From: Colimorpha_A sp045540115
GTDB taxonomy: Bacteria > Bacillota > Clostridia > Oscillospirales > CAG-272
Reading direction: 5' to 3'
NCBI GenBank assembly: GCA_045540115.1
Contig: JAZQGR010000082.1
Coordinates: 1-64,000 of the forward strand
DNA: 64,000 bases
Both the position numbers and the translations under genes were made by a program. Shown here piece by piece: positions 8,884 to 16,841 of this stretch (its first letter is position 1; each line of letters starts with the position of its first letter). The notes under the pieces were generated by a model. It ran no database searches, was not told where the DNA came from, and was given only the letters and a program-made list of their open reading frames with translations.

Positions 8884-9159
8884 TTACTTTCTCAGGCCGA
8901 GCTTCTCAACGATCGCACGGTAACGAGCGATATCGTTTTCCATAAGGTAGCCGAGAAGGTTTCTTCTGTGACCAACCATCTTGAGAAGACCGCGACGGCT
9001 GTGGTGGTCCTTTTTGTTGGTCTTAAGGTGCTCGGTAAGAGTGTTGATTCTGTAAGTAAGAATCGCGATCTGTACCTCGGGCGAGCCGGTGTCACCTTCG
9101 TGAGTAGCGTACTTTTCGATAATTTCCTTTTTGATTTCGGGAGTGATCATTTTTTTCAC
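8884..9159 (-). CDS. rpsO: 30S ribosomal protein S15
   Basis: 91 residues, the usual size. Family motifs are clear: THEGDTGSPEVQIAILT, the basic segment KDHHSRRGLLKMVG, and HRRNLLGYL. It binds 16S rRNA early in small-subunit assembly. The start is preceded by GAGGTG on the minus strand. It is first in the transcript with pnp. Confidence 0.98.
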   Translation of the reverse strand: MKKMITPEIKKEIIEKYATHEGDTGSPEVQIAILTYRINTLTEHLKTNKKDHHSRRGLLKMVGHRRNLLGYLMENDIARYRAIVEKLGLRK

Positions 9160-9297
9160 CTCATAAAATAATATTTTTTTGCGGTTATCCCAGCAATCGG
9201 CGGGTGAAAATCGACTTGTTTACCCAAGTCCTTTCCCCGAAAGCCGAGGTACCGACAATACTTTGACATTATAACACTTAAAATTGTTTTTGTAAAC
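9160..9297 (-). promoter_or_regulatory. rpsO promoter and structured leader
   Basis: On the minus strand, TTTACA and TATAAT with a 17-base spacer occupy 9269-9297. The leader of about 100 bases contains GACTTG/CAAGTC and CTCGG/CCGAG-type pairings. S15 leaders commonly fold into a site bound by S15 itself; whether this one does needs folding and homologue comparison. Promoter confidence is higher than that of the regulatory leader. Confidence 0.55.
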
Positions 9298-9328
9298 ACT
9301 TATTTTATTGTTTACACAAATTTAACAA

Positions 9329-10798
9329 TTAGTTTCTGGCGTTAAGATATTTCTGCAGCTCGTTCTTCGTCTTATTTATATAGGAAGAAAGAGAATTATT
9401 GCCCTTGACGGCGTTATGGAAGGTTATATAGGTGCCGTTTCGAAGCTGCGAATAGTTGCTTCCGAACATAACGGCGTGATCGTATGTCGTATGACCTTCG
9501 GTGATCAGCTCGAGCATATCGTAGGTGTAGTAGCTTGAGGCGTAATTCTGCATCGCGTACTTGATATACTCGGTCTGCATGTGCTTATAGGATGCCGCGC
9601 CGAGTGCCTGAAGGATATATCCGTTCTGCTCTATGCTCTTGCTCGATTTAAGAAGCACGAGAACCGGCGCGCTTCCCGTCGCCGCGGAGCTGTATTTACC
9701 GCCCTCGCTGAACATCGGTATCGGAAGGATCTCCCATTCGAAGCCGCAGTTTGCGATCTTCTTCATATCAGAAACGGTTCCGAGCGCGAAAAGAGATCTT
9801 CCTTTTATAAATATATCAAGACCGCTCAGCGTCTCCTTTTCGGCCTTTTCGGTTCCGTCCTCGCCGACAACCGTGTTCGTTACCGTCATTTTGTCGGTAC
9901 GGTATGGGAGAAGCTTTTTGAGAGTCGATATAACGGTTTTTGAAAGCTCGGTGTTGAAATCGGAGGCGAGGGCGCCCTTTGAGTTCCTTGACAAGAAGGT
10001 CTGCCCCGCTGTATTGAGAATCGTGCTTGACAGCGTCTGATTATCGCAGCTTGCGCTCAGTATGGCATTGTCGGTTTCCGCCGCCGCCATCTGAGAAAAC
10101 AGCATGTCCCAGGTGAAGTTATGCTCATATACAGCCCTGTAATCGACGTTTATGCCGATCTCTTTACCGAGAGTCTTGTTGAAAAAAAGACATCCGTAGC
10201 TTTCGGGTGTGTCGGTCATTGATCCGATTACGCCGTATATTACGCCGTCGAGGGTGATCTGATCCATCGCGTCCTGATAGAAATACGGTGCTGTGAAGTC
10301 GCCGTAGGTCAGAACCTTATAGTTCTGTATGCTCTTGCTCGAATAGTATGCTCCGAGTTCGCTACCCTTTATCGACGCGAAATCTGCATAGAAATCGCCG
10401 CTCATATAGGACGATTTGATCTTCTGAAAGAGTGCGCTTGAGGTGGTCTTGTTGCTTGATACGACGGTATTGTATTTGTCGGCGATGAAGGAATTTCGCT
10501 TCAGCACCGCCGAAACGTAGGGACCCTCAACGTCGTCGAATATCGACGAGTTCGATTCGTCCGACGCGATAATGACGGTATGACCGTCAAGATCTGTATC
10601 GGGGAGCTCGTTCAGGAGCGCTTTTGCCTCATCCTCGTAATTTGGGAGGGGCTTGGTGTCGTATTCGTTCGGCTTGTATTCTTCTTCCGTCGTCGTTACC
10701 GATACCGCGCCTCCTTTCCCATCGTTTACGATGATAAGTCCGCAGGAGGTTAGGAGAGATATGACGAGAAGAAGTGAAAGTAATTTTATTGCTTTCAT
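9329..10798 (-). CDS. Extracellular solute-binding lipoprotein, orphan
   Basis: 489 residues. A lipoprotein signal is clear: KAIKLLSLLLVISLLTSC with the lipid-modified cysteine at about residue 19. Downstream there is an acidic, threonine-rich linker and a fold resembling family 1 sugar-binding proteins (for example YGDFTAPYFYQDAM, FEWEILPIPMFSEGGKYSS and a run of C-terminal helices). It would sit on the outer face of the membrane and bind an oligosaccharide. No permease or ATPase gene is nearby, which is odd for a true transporter component. Alternatively it could be a sensor accessory protein. Confidence 0.7.
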   Translation of the reverse strand: MKAIKLLSLLLVISLLTSCGLIIVNDGKGGAVSVTTTEEEYKPNEYDTKPLPNYEDEAKALLNELPDTDLDGHTVIIASDESNSSIFDDVEGPYVSAVLKRNSFIADKYNTVVSSNKTTSSALFQKIKSSYMSGDFYADFASIKGSELGAYYSSKSIQNYKVLTYGDFTAPYFYQDAMDQITLDGVIYGVIGSMTDTPESYGCLFFNKTLGKEIGINVDYRAVYEHNFTWDMLFSQMAAAETDNAILSASCDNQTLSSTILNTAGQTFLSRNSKGALASDFNTELSKTVISTLKKLLPYRTDKMTVTNTVVGEDGTEKAEKETLSGLDIFIKGRSLFALGTVSDMKKIANCGFEWEILPIPMFSEGGKYSSAATGSAPVLVLLKSSKSIEQNGYILQALGAASYKHMQTEYIKYAMQNYASSYYTYDMLELITEGHTTYDHAVMFGSNYSQLRNGTYITFHNAVKGNNSLSSYINKTKNELQKYLNARN

Positions 10799-10831
10799 TG
10801 GTTCTCCTTGATTTTGGAATAGAAGGATTGC

Positions 10832-10928
10832 CGTAGGGCGGGGGCTTGCTCCCGCCGTTTGCCTTCTCCGTCGGAGAAGGCACTTTGTTACATTGTTTTA
10901 ATACGGCGGGAGCAAGCCCCCGCCCTAC
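10832..10928. repeat. Dispersed inverted repeat R4, complete copy
   Basis: Arms CCGTAGGGCGGGGGCTTGCT and complement enclose about 45 bases, including a GCCTTCTCCG/CGGAGAAGGC hairpin. It separates the lipoprotein gene from the end of cysS. Same family as 2977-3075. Confidence 0.75.
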
Positions 10929-10945
10929 AAAACGTGGCGATAATC

Positions 10946-12352
10946 TTACCCTATCTTATAGGTCGTTCCGTTCGGAGTATCGATCAGGGTTATACCCTTT
11001 GCGGCGAGCTCGTTACGGATGCGGTCTGCTTCTGCAAAGTTCTTTGCCTTCTTTGCTTCGGCACGGAGTGCGATCTGCGCAAGTATCTCGGGATCGCCCG
11101 CCTCGGTCTCTTCCTTCTTTTCTTCAACCGCGAAGGGGGTAAGAAGGTCGAGCGCGAGAACCTTATCGTAATCGGCAATTATTGCGCGCTTGGTTGCACC
11201 GCTGACGTTGAGCTTAAGAACGTCGTAAACTGCAGTGATGGCAAGAGACGTGTTTATATCGTTGCCGACTGCGTCGGAGAATGCTTCCTTTGCTTTTGCA
11301 ACTGCTTCTGCGTCGATCTCGCCCTCGTCCTTGATAGAAGCGCAACGGTTGCGGAGCTTCTTATACGCGGTCGACGCGTTATCGAGCGCCTCGTAGGAGA
11401 ATACAAGCGGCTTTCTGTAATGAGAAAGGAGGCAGAAGAAGCGGTACGCGAGGGGATCGTAGCCCTTGCTCTTAAGCAGGTCGAGAATGAGAAACTCGCC
11501 CTTGCTCTTACTCATTTTACCGCTTGCGGTGTTGAGATGGAGAACGTGGAACCAGAAGTTGCACCACTTATGACCGAGGAACGCCTCGGATTGTGCGATC
11601 TCGTTCGTATGATGGGGGAATGCGTTGTCGATACCTCCGCAGTGAATATCGAGATATTCACCGCCGTATTTGAGAGAGATAGCCGAGCACTCGATATGCC
11701 AGCCGGGGTAACCGACGCCCCAAGGGGAGTCCCACTTCAGCTCCTGATCGTCAAACTTACTCTTTGTGAACCAGAGAGCGAAGTCTGCGGGGTTTCTCTT
11801 GTTATCGTCGCCCTCAACGCCGTCACGTACGCCGACCTCGAGATCGTCAGCGTTGTGCTCGCCGAAAACGTAATACTTATCGAGCTTCGAGATGTCGAAA
11901 TATACGTTTCCGCCCGCCTCGTAAGCGTATCCGCCCTCAAGGAGCTTTTCGATCATGTTAATGAACTCGGGAATGCAGCCCGTTGCCGGCTGAACGTGTG
12001 TTGGCATCTTGATGTTGAGCTGCTCGCAGTCCTTGAAGAATGCGTCTGTATAGAATTTCGCAATCTCCATAACGGTCTTCTTCTCGCGCTTTGCGCCCTT
12101 GAGCATCTTGTCCTCGCCGTCGTCGGAATCGCCCGTGAGGTGTCCGACGTCGGTTATGTTCATGATGCGGTTCACGTCATAGCCGAGGTATTCGAGTGAG
12201 CGCACGAGCGCGTCCTCCATTATGTAGGTGCGGAGGTTACCTATATGCGCGAAGTGGTATACGGTCGGTCCGCAGGTATACATCGTTACCTTTCCCGCTT
12301 CGTTCGGGATAAATTCGTCCTTTGTTCTTGTAAGACTGTTATAAAGCTTCAT
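10946..12352 (-). CDS. cysS: Cysteinyl-tRNA synthetase
   Basis: 468 residues, full length. The zinc-binding cysteine C27 is in TCGPTVYH; the HIGH motif reads HIGN at 36-39 and the KMSKS motif is present as KMSKSKGE. The enzyme charges tRNA-Cys, and a tRNA-Cys gene lies at 52567 in this window. It follows cysE with a 17-base gap, so cysteine synthesis and cysteine charging share a transcript, a known clostridial and bacillar arrangement. Confidence 0.97.
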   Translation of the reverse strand: MKLYNSLTRTKDEFIPNEAGKVTMYTCGPTVYHFAHIGNLRTYIMEDALVRSLEYLGYDVNRIMNITDVGHLTGDSDDGEDKMLKGAKREKKTVMEIAKFYTDAFFKDCEQLNIKMPTHVQPATGCIPEFINMIEKLLEGGYAYEAGGNVYFDISKLDKYYVFGEHNADDLEVGVRDGVEGDDNKRNPADFALWFTKSKFDDQELKWDSPWGVGYPGWHIECSAISLKYGGEYLDIHCGGIDNAFPHHTNEIAQSEAFLGHKWCNFWFHVLHLNTASGKMSKSKGEFLILDLLKSKGYDPLAYRFFCLLSHYRKPLVFSYEALDNASTAYKKLRNRCASIKDEGEIDAEAVAKAKEAFSDAVGNDINTSLAITAVYDVLKLNVSGATKRAIIADYDKVLALDLLTPFAVEEKKEETEAGDPEILAQIALRAEAKKAKNFAEADRIRNELAAKGITLIDTPNGTTYKIG

Positions 12353-12369
12353 TTTTTATGTCCTTTCGG

Positions 12370-13038
12370 TCAGTTGCCTTTGTTTTCCATTTCTGTTATC
12401 TGTTTTTCAAGAAGCTCGATCTTGTGATTAAGACGGCAGAGCTCCTGAGAAACGGGGTCGGGGATGTGAACCTGGTCAAGGTCACACTTGATATTTCTTC
12501 TCTTGACTATTCTTGCGGGGATACCGACAGCCGTTGAGTCGGACGGTACCTCGGAGAGAACCACTGCGTTTGCCGCGATCTTCGCGTTATCGCCGACCTT
12601 AAAGGGCCCGAGTATCTTTGCGCCTGCGCCGACCATTACGTTATTACCGAGCGTCGGGTGACGCTTGCCGACGTCCTTACCCGTACCGCCGAGTGTGACG
12701 CCCTGATAGAGGGTACAGTTATCGCCGATCTCGGCGGTCTCGCCGATGACGACGCCCGTGCCGTGGTCGATGAAGAGACCTTTGCCGATCGTTGCGCCGG
12801 GGTGGATCTCAATGCCGGTGAAGAATTTTGCTGTCTGGCTGATGAGTCGCGCGGCGACCTTATAGCCTCTGACGTGGAGAATATGCGCGATCCTGTATGC
12901 GAGGACTGCGTGGTAGCCGGAGTAGAGAAGTGCGACTTCTGCGTTTGAATCCGCCGCGGGATCACGCTCGCGGATCGAGGTCAGCTCTTCCTGCATATTT
13001 TTATAAAGGTTAAGGGCGTATTTTACTATTTTGTCCAT
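12370..13038 (-). CDS. cysE: Serine O-acetyltransferase
   Basis: 222 residues. The C-terminal half is a left-handed hexapeptide-repeat helix with the expected IHPGATIGKGLFIDHGTG, IGDNCTLYQGVTLGGTG and KRHPTLGNNVMVGAGAKILG segments, including the catalytic histidine in IDHGTG. It makes O-acetylserine from serine and acetyl-CoA; the matching O-acetylserine sulfhydrylase is the cysK at 61477. It precedes cysS on the same transcript. Confidence 0.95.
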   Translation of the reverse strand: MDKIVKYALNLYKNMQEELTSIRERDPAADSNAEVALLYSGYHAVLAYRIAHILHVRGYKVAARLISQTAKFFTGIEIHPGATIGKGLFIDHGTGVVIGETAEIGDNCTLYQGVTLGGTGKDVGKRHPTLGNNVMVGAGAKILGPFKVGDNAKIAANAVVLSEVPSDSTAVGIPARIVKRRNIKCDLDQVHIPDPVSQELCRLNHKIELLEKQITEMENKGN

Positions 13039-13080
13039 AGTGTTGGCTCCTTATGTATGCGAATAGTTATTCAGTATATT

Positions 13081-13109
13081 ATTATAATACATTTTATTGA
13101 GTTTGTAAA
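13081..13109 (-). promoter_or_regulatory. Promoter of cysE-cysS
   Basis: Minus-strand TTTACA, 17-base spacer, TATAAT. Transcription would start only about 35 bases before the cysE ATG, leaving no room for the T-box leader that often controls this operon in Gram-positive bacteria. Confidence 0.7.
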
Positions 13110-13130
13110 TAGTTGTGAGGGAATTTCCAC

Positions 13131-13338
13131 TTTTCTTTGCTCGTGCAAAGAAAAGTTCCAAAAGAAAACACGCCAAGGGGCAAACCGATGAAAATTTGCC
13201 TTCGCAAATTTTCAAACGTTTTCCCCTTTGGAAACCCCTTTCGATTTAGGGAAAATGCGCCACGTTGTCTTGCCTTCCCCTCAGGGGAAGGTGTCAACCG
13301 AAGGTTGACGGATGAGGTGTAGGACGCGAAGCGTCCGT
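13131..13338. repeat. Composite repeat R3 plus one end of R2
   Basis: 13131-13263 is about 130 bases that recur at 49433-49562 (shared blocks include CACGCCAAGGGGCAA, CCGATGAAAATTTGC and GCGCCACGTTGTCTTGCC). It is followed directly by a single R2 end (CTTGCCTTCCCCTCAGGGG) and a small hairpin GGACGC/GCGTCC. The same R3-R2 order in both places means the composite moved or was copied as a unit. It fills most of the 355-base gap upstream of cysE. Confidence 0.7.
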
Positions 13339-13366
13339 TTCAAAACGATGTTACGTCATAAAGTCA

Positions 13367-13391
13367 AAAGAAAACACCGCCGAAGCGGTGT
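13367..13391 (-). terminator. Terminator of the small XRE regulator
   Basis: Stem ACACCGC/GCGGTGT with a four-base loop; the minus strand continues TTTTCTTTTG. It lies just after the stop codon at 13394. Confidence 0.65.
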
Positions 13392-13393
13392 TA

Positions 13394-13624
13394 TTATTTT
13401 TGCACATTTGGATTATCTGTTCTGTCAAGAAGATAATCAATGCTTACGTTATAATAATCTGCGAGTTTGATTATCATTTCTGCCGTAAGAGAGGTGACGC
13501 CCGTTTCATACTGTGAATACGTACTTTGAGATACGTTCAAAACTTTCGCTATATCTTTTTGCGTTAAATCGTTATCTTCCCGTGTATCTCGTATTTTTTT
13601 GAACATAACATTATCACCTCGCAA
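13394..13624 (-). CDS. XRE-family helix-turn-helix regulator
   Basis: 76 residues, almost entirely one Cro/C1-type DNA-binding domain (DLTQKDIAKVLNVSQSTYSQYE, split for length, then LADYYNVSIDYLL). There is no ligand or dimer domain beyond it. The codon for M5 (VMFKK) is a possible alternative start; GAGGTGATAA supports the region just upstream. It is divergent from the DUF6809 gene at 13792, with only about 170 bases between, and probably regulates it or itself. Confidence 0.88.
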   Translation of the reverse strand: MRGDNVMFKKIRDTREDNDLTQKDIAKVLNVSQSTYSQYETGVTSLTAEMIIKLADYYNVSIDYLLDRTDNPNVQK

Positions 13625-13791
13625 GTATTATACATCATATAAAACGATAATGTTGTTTTTATCCGTAATACAGATAAAACATTTTTCCAAAATAAAAAAC
13701 AAGCTGATTTTATCAGAATTTATGATAAAATTCAGTATTCAGGCAGTTGATGAGTTATACTTCAAATGAACAAAAACAAAGGAGAACAACA

Positions 13792-14067
13792 ATGCAAAAA
13801 ATACTTGAAGAATTATGGTACGGAAACCTATGCCCTATTGAAAGCTACCGTGAATCGTGTGAGCAGATGTCGGATCTGACAGAATACATAAAAAAGCACA
13901 GAAAAGATTTGAAAGACACAATGACCGACGAGCAAAAAGCGATATTTGAAAAGCTTGACGATTGCAGTGACGAGCTTGACAATATGAGCCAGCGCGAGAT
14001 TTTTTCTTACGGCTTTCGTCTCGGCGCGAGAATTGCCATTGAGGTTATGAAGCTTGACCTTGATTAA
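13792..14067 (+). CDS. DUF6809-like small protein
   Basis: 91 residues from ATG 13792, chosen because GGAG at 13781-13784 has ideal spacing; the upstream in-frame TTG at 13747 has none. The sequence starts MQKILEELWYGNLCP and ends with FSYGFRLGARIAIEVM, the pattern of the clostridial DUF6809 family. It is predicted to be helical and soluble. Function is unknown. It is paired divergently with an XRE regulator, an arrangement I have seen for this family, but that is recollection, not evidence from this sequence. Confidence 0.7.
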   Translation: MQKILEELWYGNLCPIESYRESCEQMSDLTEYIKKHRKDLKDTMTDEQKAIFEKLDDCSDELDNMSQREIFSYGFRLGARIAIEVMKLDLD

Positions 14068-14071
14068 CAAA

Positions 14072-14093
14072 AACACCGCCTCGCGGCGGTGTT
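14072..14093. terminator. Bidirectional terminator
   Basis: Stem AACACCGCC/GGCGGTGTT with a four-base loop between the convergent DUF6809 and rarA genes. Confidence 0.65.
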
Positions 14094-14101
14094 CTCCATA
14101 A

Positions 14102-15331
14102 TTATTTCTTTTTGATCTTATCCCAATACGCTTTTGCGGCTTGTTCTGTCTTATTATCGCCGTAAGAATAATATTTTGCGTTCTTGATGTCGTCGGGCAG
14201 GTACTGCTGATCGACGTAGTGATCGGGGTAATCGTGCGGATATTTATATCCGTCATAATTATTCGACGGGCGCATATAGGGCGGGATATTTTGTCCCTTT
14301 CCGCTTGCAATGTCCTCTGCCGCTGCGGCGTATGCCGCATAAGCACTGTTCGACTTCGGCGCGGTCGCGAGGAGTATCGCCGCCTCGGAAAGCGGAATCC
14401 TTGCCTCGGGCAGTCCGAGATTGTTCGCCATCTGCACACAGGAAAGCACGATCTGCGCCGCCTGTGGATAAGCAAGTCCTATATCCTCGCAGGCAATTAC
14501 CTGAAGCCGACGGCAAGCACCGATAAGGTCGCCGCCCTCAAGAATTTTTGCAAGGTAGAATATTGCCGCGTCGGGATCTGAGCCGCGGATCGACTTCTGA
14601 AGTCCCGAAAGCAGGTCGTAATGCACCGTTCCGCTTTTGTCGAAGTTTCCGATGACGGAGGGCGTGAAGTCCTTTGCCGCCTCGAGCGAAAGCTCTTTTC
14701 CGCTTGTGAAATAGGTATTTTCAAGCAGGTTTATCGAGCGTCTTACGTCGCCTGCCGCGCTTGCGGCGATATAGGAAAGAACCTCGTCGGGTGCGGTCTT
14801 GCTTCTTCCCGTTTCTTCGTTAAGAAGATCAAGGGCGCGGCTGAGCGCGGGAACGATGTCGCTATCGCTTACAGCCTTAAATTCAAAGACGGCGGAGCGC
14901 GAAATGATTGCGTTGTAAACGTAAAGATACGGATTTTCTGTCGTCGACGCGATGAGCGTAATTCTGCCGTCCTCGATATATTCGAGGAGCGACTGCTGCT
15001 GTTTTTTATTGAAATACTGGATCTCGTCGAGATATAGGAGGATTCCCTCGCTTCCGAGAAGCGACGAGGTCTCGGCAACTACGTCCTTGACGTCGGAAAG
15101 GGAAGCCGAGGTTGCATTTAGGCAACGGAGCGTCATTCCCGAGCCGTCGGCAATTATGCGCGCGGCGGTCGTTTTTCCTGTCCCGGGCGGGCCGTAAAAT
15201 ATCATATTGGGGAGGTAATTCTCGGCGCATATCTTGCGTATCGCGCCGTTTTTGCCGAAAAGATGGCTCTGACCGACCATCTCGTCAAAGCTTTTCGGTC
15301 TTATTCTGTCTGCAAGCGGACTGCTCTTCAT
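14102..15331 (-). CDS. rarA: Replication-associated recombination ATPase RarA (MgsA)
   Basis: 409 residues, slightly shorter than the typical 420-450. Walker A GPPGTGKTT at 47-55, Walker B LYLDEIQYF around 99-107, sensor 1 STTENP. The C-terminal part includes SGLQKSIRGSDPDAAIFYLA, the family's tetramerisation region, and the conserved PPYMRPSNNYDGYKYPHDYP segment (read as two halves). The protein acts at stalled replication forks on single-stranded DNA gaps. It is monocistronic. Confidence 0.94.
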   Translation of the reverse strand: MKSSPLADRIRPKSFDEMVGQSHLFGKNGAIRKICAENYLPNMIFYGPPGTGKTTAARIIADGSGMTLRCLNATSASLSDVKDVVAETSSLLGSEGILLYLDEIQYFNKKQQQSLLEYIEDGRITLIASTTENPYLYVYNAIISRSAVFEFKAVSDSDIVPALSRALDLLNEETGRSKTAPDEVLSYIAASAAGDVRRSINLLENTYFTSGKELSLEAAKDFTPSVIGNFDKSGTVHYDLLSGLQKSIRGSDPDAAIFYLAKILEGGDLIGACRRLQVIACEDIGLAYPQAAQIVLSCVQMANNLGLPEARIPLSEAAILLATAPKSNSAYAAYAAAAEDIASGKGQNIPPYMRPSNNYDGYKYPHDYPDHYVDQQYLPDDIKNAKYYSYGDNKTEQAAKAYWDKIKKK

Positions 15332-15441
15332 ACCGTCCCTCCTTTGTTTTTATTTAGGATATTATAACGCGAAACGGCTCGAATGTCAATAAATCGTGCC
15401 GTTTCACGCGACTTGTTCACACAAATTTAATAATTATACTA

Positions 15442-15470
15442 TTGCCAACTCGATTTTTTTGTGGTATAAT
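15442..15470 (+). promoter_or_regulatory. Promoter of tRNA-Ser(GCU)
   Basis: TTGCCA, 17-base spacer, TATAAT, ending 17 bases before the mature tRNA 5' end. Confidence 0.8.
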
Positions 15471-15487
15471 ACCCTTTGCAGCAAATT

Positions 15488-15578
15488 GGAGAAGTACCCA
15501 AGTTGGTGAAGGGGCTCCCCTGCTAAGGGAGTAGGTCGGGAAACCGGCGCGAGAGTTCGAATCTCTCTTTCTCCGCCA
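15488..15578 (+). tRNA. tRNA-Ser, anticodon GCU
   Basis: 91 bases including an encoded CCA. Acceptor arm GGAGAAG/TTTCTCC (one G-T pair), anticodon stem-loop around CTGCTAA with anticodon GCT, a long class II variable arm (GGTCGGGAAACCGGC region), and T arm GAGAGTTCGAATCTCTC. Confidence 0.96.
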
Positions 15579-15584
15579 AAAAAC

Positions 15585-15608
15585 GCCGCCCATTCGGGCG
15601 GCTTTTTG
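15585..15608 (+). terminator. Terminator of tRNA-Ser(GCU)
   Basis: Stem GCCGCCC/GGGCGGC with a four-base loop followed by TTTTTG. Confidence 0.85.
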
Positions 15609-15612
15609 TTTT

Positions 15613-15830
15613 TTGGCGGAGAAAGAGAGATTCTCTGCGACTGCGTCGCAGCTCGCGCAGCGGGCGGCGGCGCAGATAATCGAGCAAAGCCGAGTCGGCA
15701 AGCTCGCTTGTCAGCGAGGCGGCGAAGATTGCTCCGCGAGCGTTGCGCGAAGCGCAACAAGGCACGAAGTGCCAAAAGCAGAGCTTTTTGCTCGCAGGGA
15801 GTATAGTTCGAATCTCTCTCTCTCGAGGGA
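15613..15830. repeat. tRNA-Ser-derived palindrome cluster
   Basis: Starts with an inverted copy of the tRNA-Ser 3' end (19 bases, TGGCGGAGAAAGAGAGATT), then runs through GC-rich hairpins (GACTGCGTCGCAG, CAAGCTCGCTTG, TTGCGCGAAGCGCAA, GCACGAAGTGC, AGCAGAGCTTTTTGCT) and closes with a direct partial copy of the T arm and acceptor strand (AGTTCGAATCTCTCT) at about 15805. It is non-coding as far as can be seen. The gap to the next gene also contains a solo R4 arm at 15841-15866 and plain sequence to 15964. Confidence 0.7.
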
Positions 15831-15964
15831 ACCTATTTTTCGGCGGGAGCAAGCCCCCGCCCTACAAAAATGCGGCGAAGCTTTTTAACGTTGATAATAG
15901 AGCGGATGTGTAAATAAGGAAGGAGTAAGTAATTCCCTACCAAATAGAACGCTTCATCTGATCC

Positions 15965-15993
15965 TTGATTTAGACGGCGTGCTGTGATATAAT
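15965..15993 (+). promoter_or_regulatory. Promoter of the GH25 gene
   Basis: TTGATT, 17-base spacer, TATAAT. The start codon lies about 20 bases downstream of the -10 box, so the leader is very short. Confidence 0.7.
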
Positions 15994-16011
15994 GAACACA
16001 GAGGTGATCGC

Positions 16012-16785
16012 TTGAAGAAGAAAATAATAACCGTATCAATCATCGGCGTTTCGCTGATTGCCGTGATTCTTGCTACAATTTTTGTTTTGGTCCTAAACGG
16101 AATTATTATTTTGAACGGCTCAAATGCCGACAAATATGATATAAAAGGAATTGACGTTTCATCACATCAGGGCAAAATAAATTGGGGCGTGCTTTCCGAG
16201 CAAAATATTTCCTTCGTGTTTATCAAAGCCACTGAGGGAAGCACTTTTGTAGACAAAAGCTTTGACTACAACTTCACGGAGGCGCAAAAGACCTCGCTTG
16301 CCGTCGGTGCTTATCATTTCTTCAGCTACGACAGCAGCGGTAAGACGCAGGCGGAAAATTTTATAAATACGGTAACACCCTTTGAGGGTATGCTGCCACC
16401 GGTAATCGACTTGGAATTTTACGGCGACAAGGAAAAGGATCCACCGAACAGGGAAACGGTTAGCACTCAGCTGAAAATAATGCTTGAACTGTTGGAAGAG
16501 CATTACGGTCAAAAGCCGATTATATATGCTACGGAAAAATCCTATAAACTGTATTTGTCGAATGATTATGAAGAATACGACATTTGGATAAGAAACGTGA
16601 TTTCAAAGCCGAAATTGTCCGACGGCAGATCGTGGACTTTTTGGCAGTATACGAATCGCGGCAAGCTCGACGGATATAACGGCAAGGAAAAATTTATTGA
16701 TCTGAACGTTTTTAACGGAAGTAAAGAGGAATACGCTTCGTTTTTGCTAAGTAGAGGATATAAAAATTCTGACGCAGAACCGTAA
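16012..16785 (+). CDS. GH25 family lysozyme, membrane-anchored
   Basis: 257 residues from a TTG codon: AGGTGAT precedes it, no in-frame ATG fits, and the frame opens directly into the lysine-rich signal MKKKIITVSII. Residues 7-36 form one membrane span or uncleaved signal. The GH25 muramidase domain follows, with catalytic acids D48 (GIDVSSHQG), D133 and E135 (VIDLEF). The enzyme cuts the N-acetylmuramyl-beta-1,4-GlcNAc bond of peptidoglycan on the outside of the cell. It is monocistronic with its own terminator, which points to a housekeeping wall hydrolase rather than a phage lysin. Confidence 0.9.
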   Translation: MKKKIITVSIIGVSLIAVILATIFVLVLNGIIILNGSNADKYDIKGIDVSSHQGKINWGVLSEQNISFVFIKATEGSTFVDKSFDYNFTEAQKTSLAVGAYHFFSYDSSGKTQAENFINTVTPFEGMLPPVIDLEFYGDKEKDPPNRETVSTQLKIMLELLEEHYGQKPIIYATEKSYKLYLSNDYEEYDIWIRNVISKPKLSDGRSWTFWQYTNRGKLDGYNGKEKFIDLNVFNGSKEEYASFLLSRGYKNSDAEP

Positions 16786-16801
16786 ATAATATTGAATAAC
16801 A

Positions 16802-16833
16802 ACACCCCCGACGGAAACCGTCGGGGGTGTCAC
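16802..16833. terminator. Bidirectional terminator between GH25 gene and asd
   Basis: A strong 13-base stem ACACCCCCGACGG/CCGTCGGGGGTGT with a three-base loop between convergent genes. Confidence 0.8.
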
Positions 16834-16841
16834 TGCTTTTA

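Noticed and set aside
10859..12199. A 446-codon open frame antisense to cysS
   Set aside because: Same reasoning: it exists only because of the base composition of cysS, and the translation is low-complexity without motifs.
13039..13130. T-box leader for cysE-cysS
   Set aside because: The promoter at 13081-13109 leaves a leader of only about 35 bases, too short for a T-box, and no T-box core sequence is seen.
15434..15852. Several open frames of 60-113 codons crossing tRNA-Ser(GCU) and its palindromes
   Set aside because: They read through the tRNA or GC-rich palindromes and encode Arg/Ser-rich low-complexity sequence; no ribosome sites.
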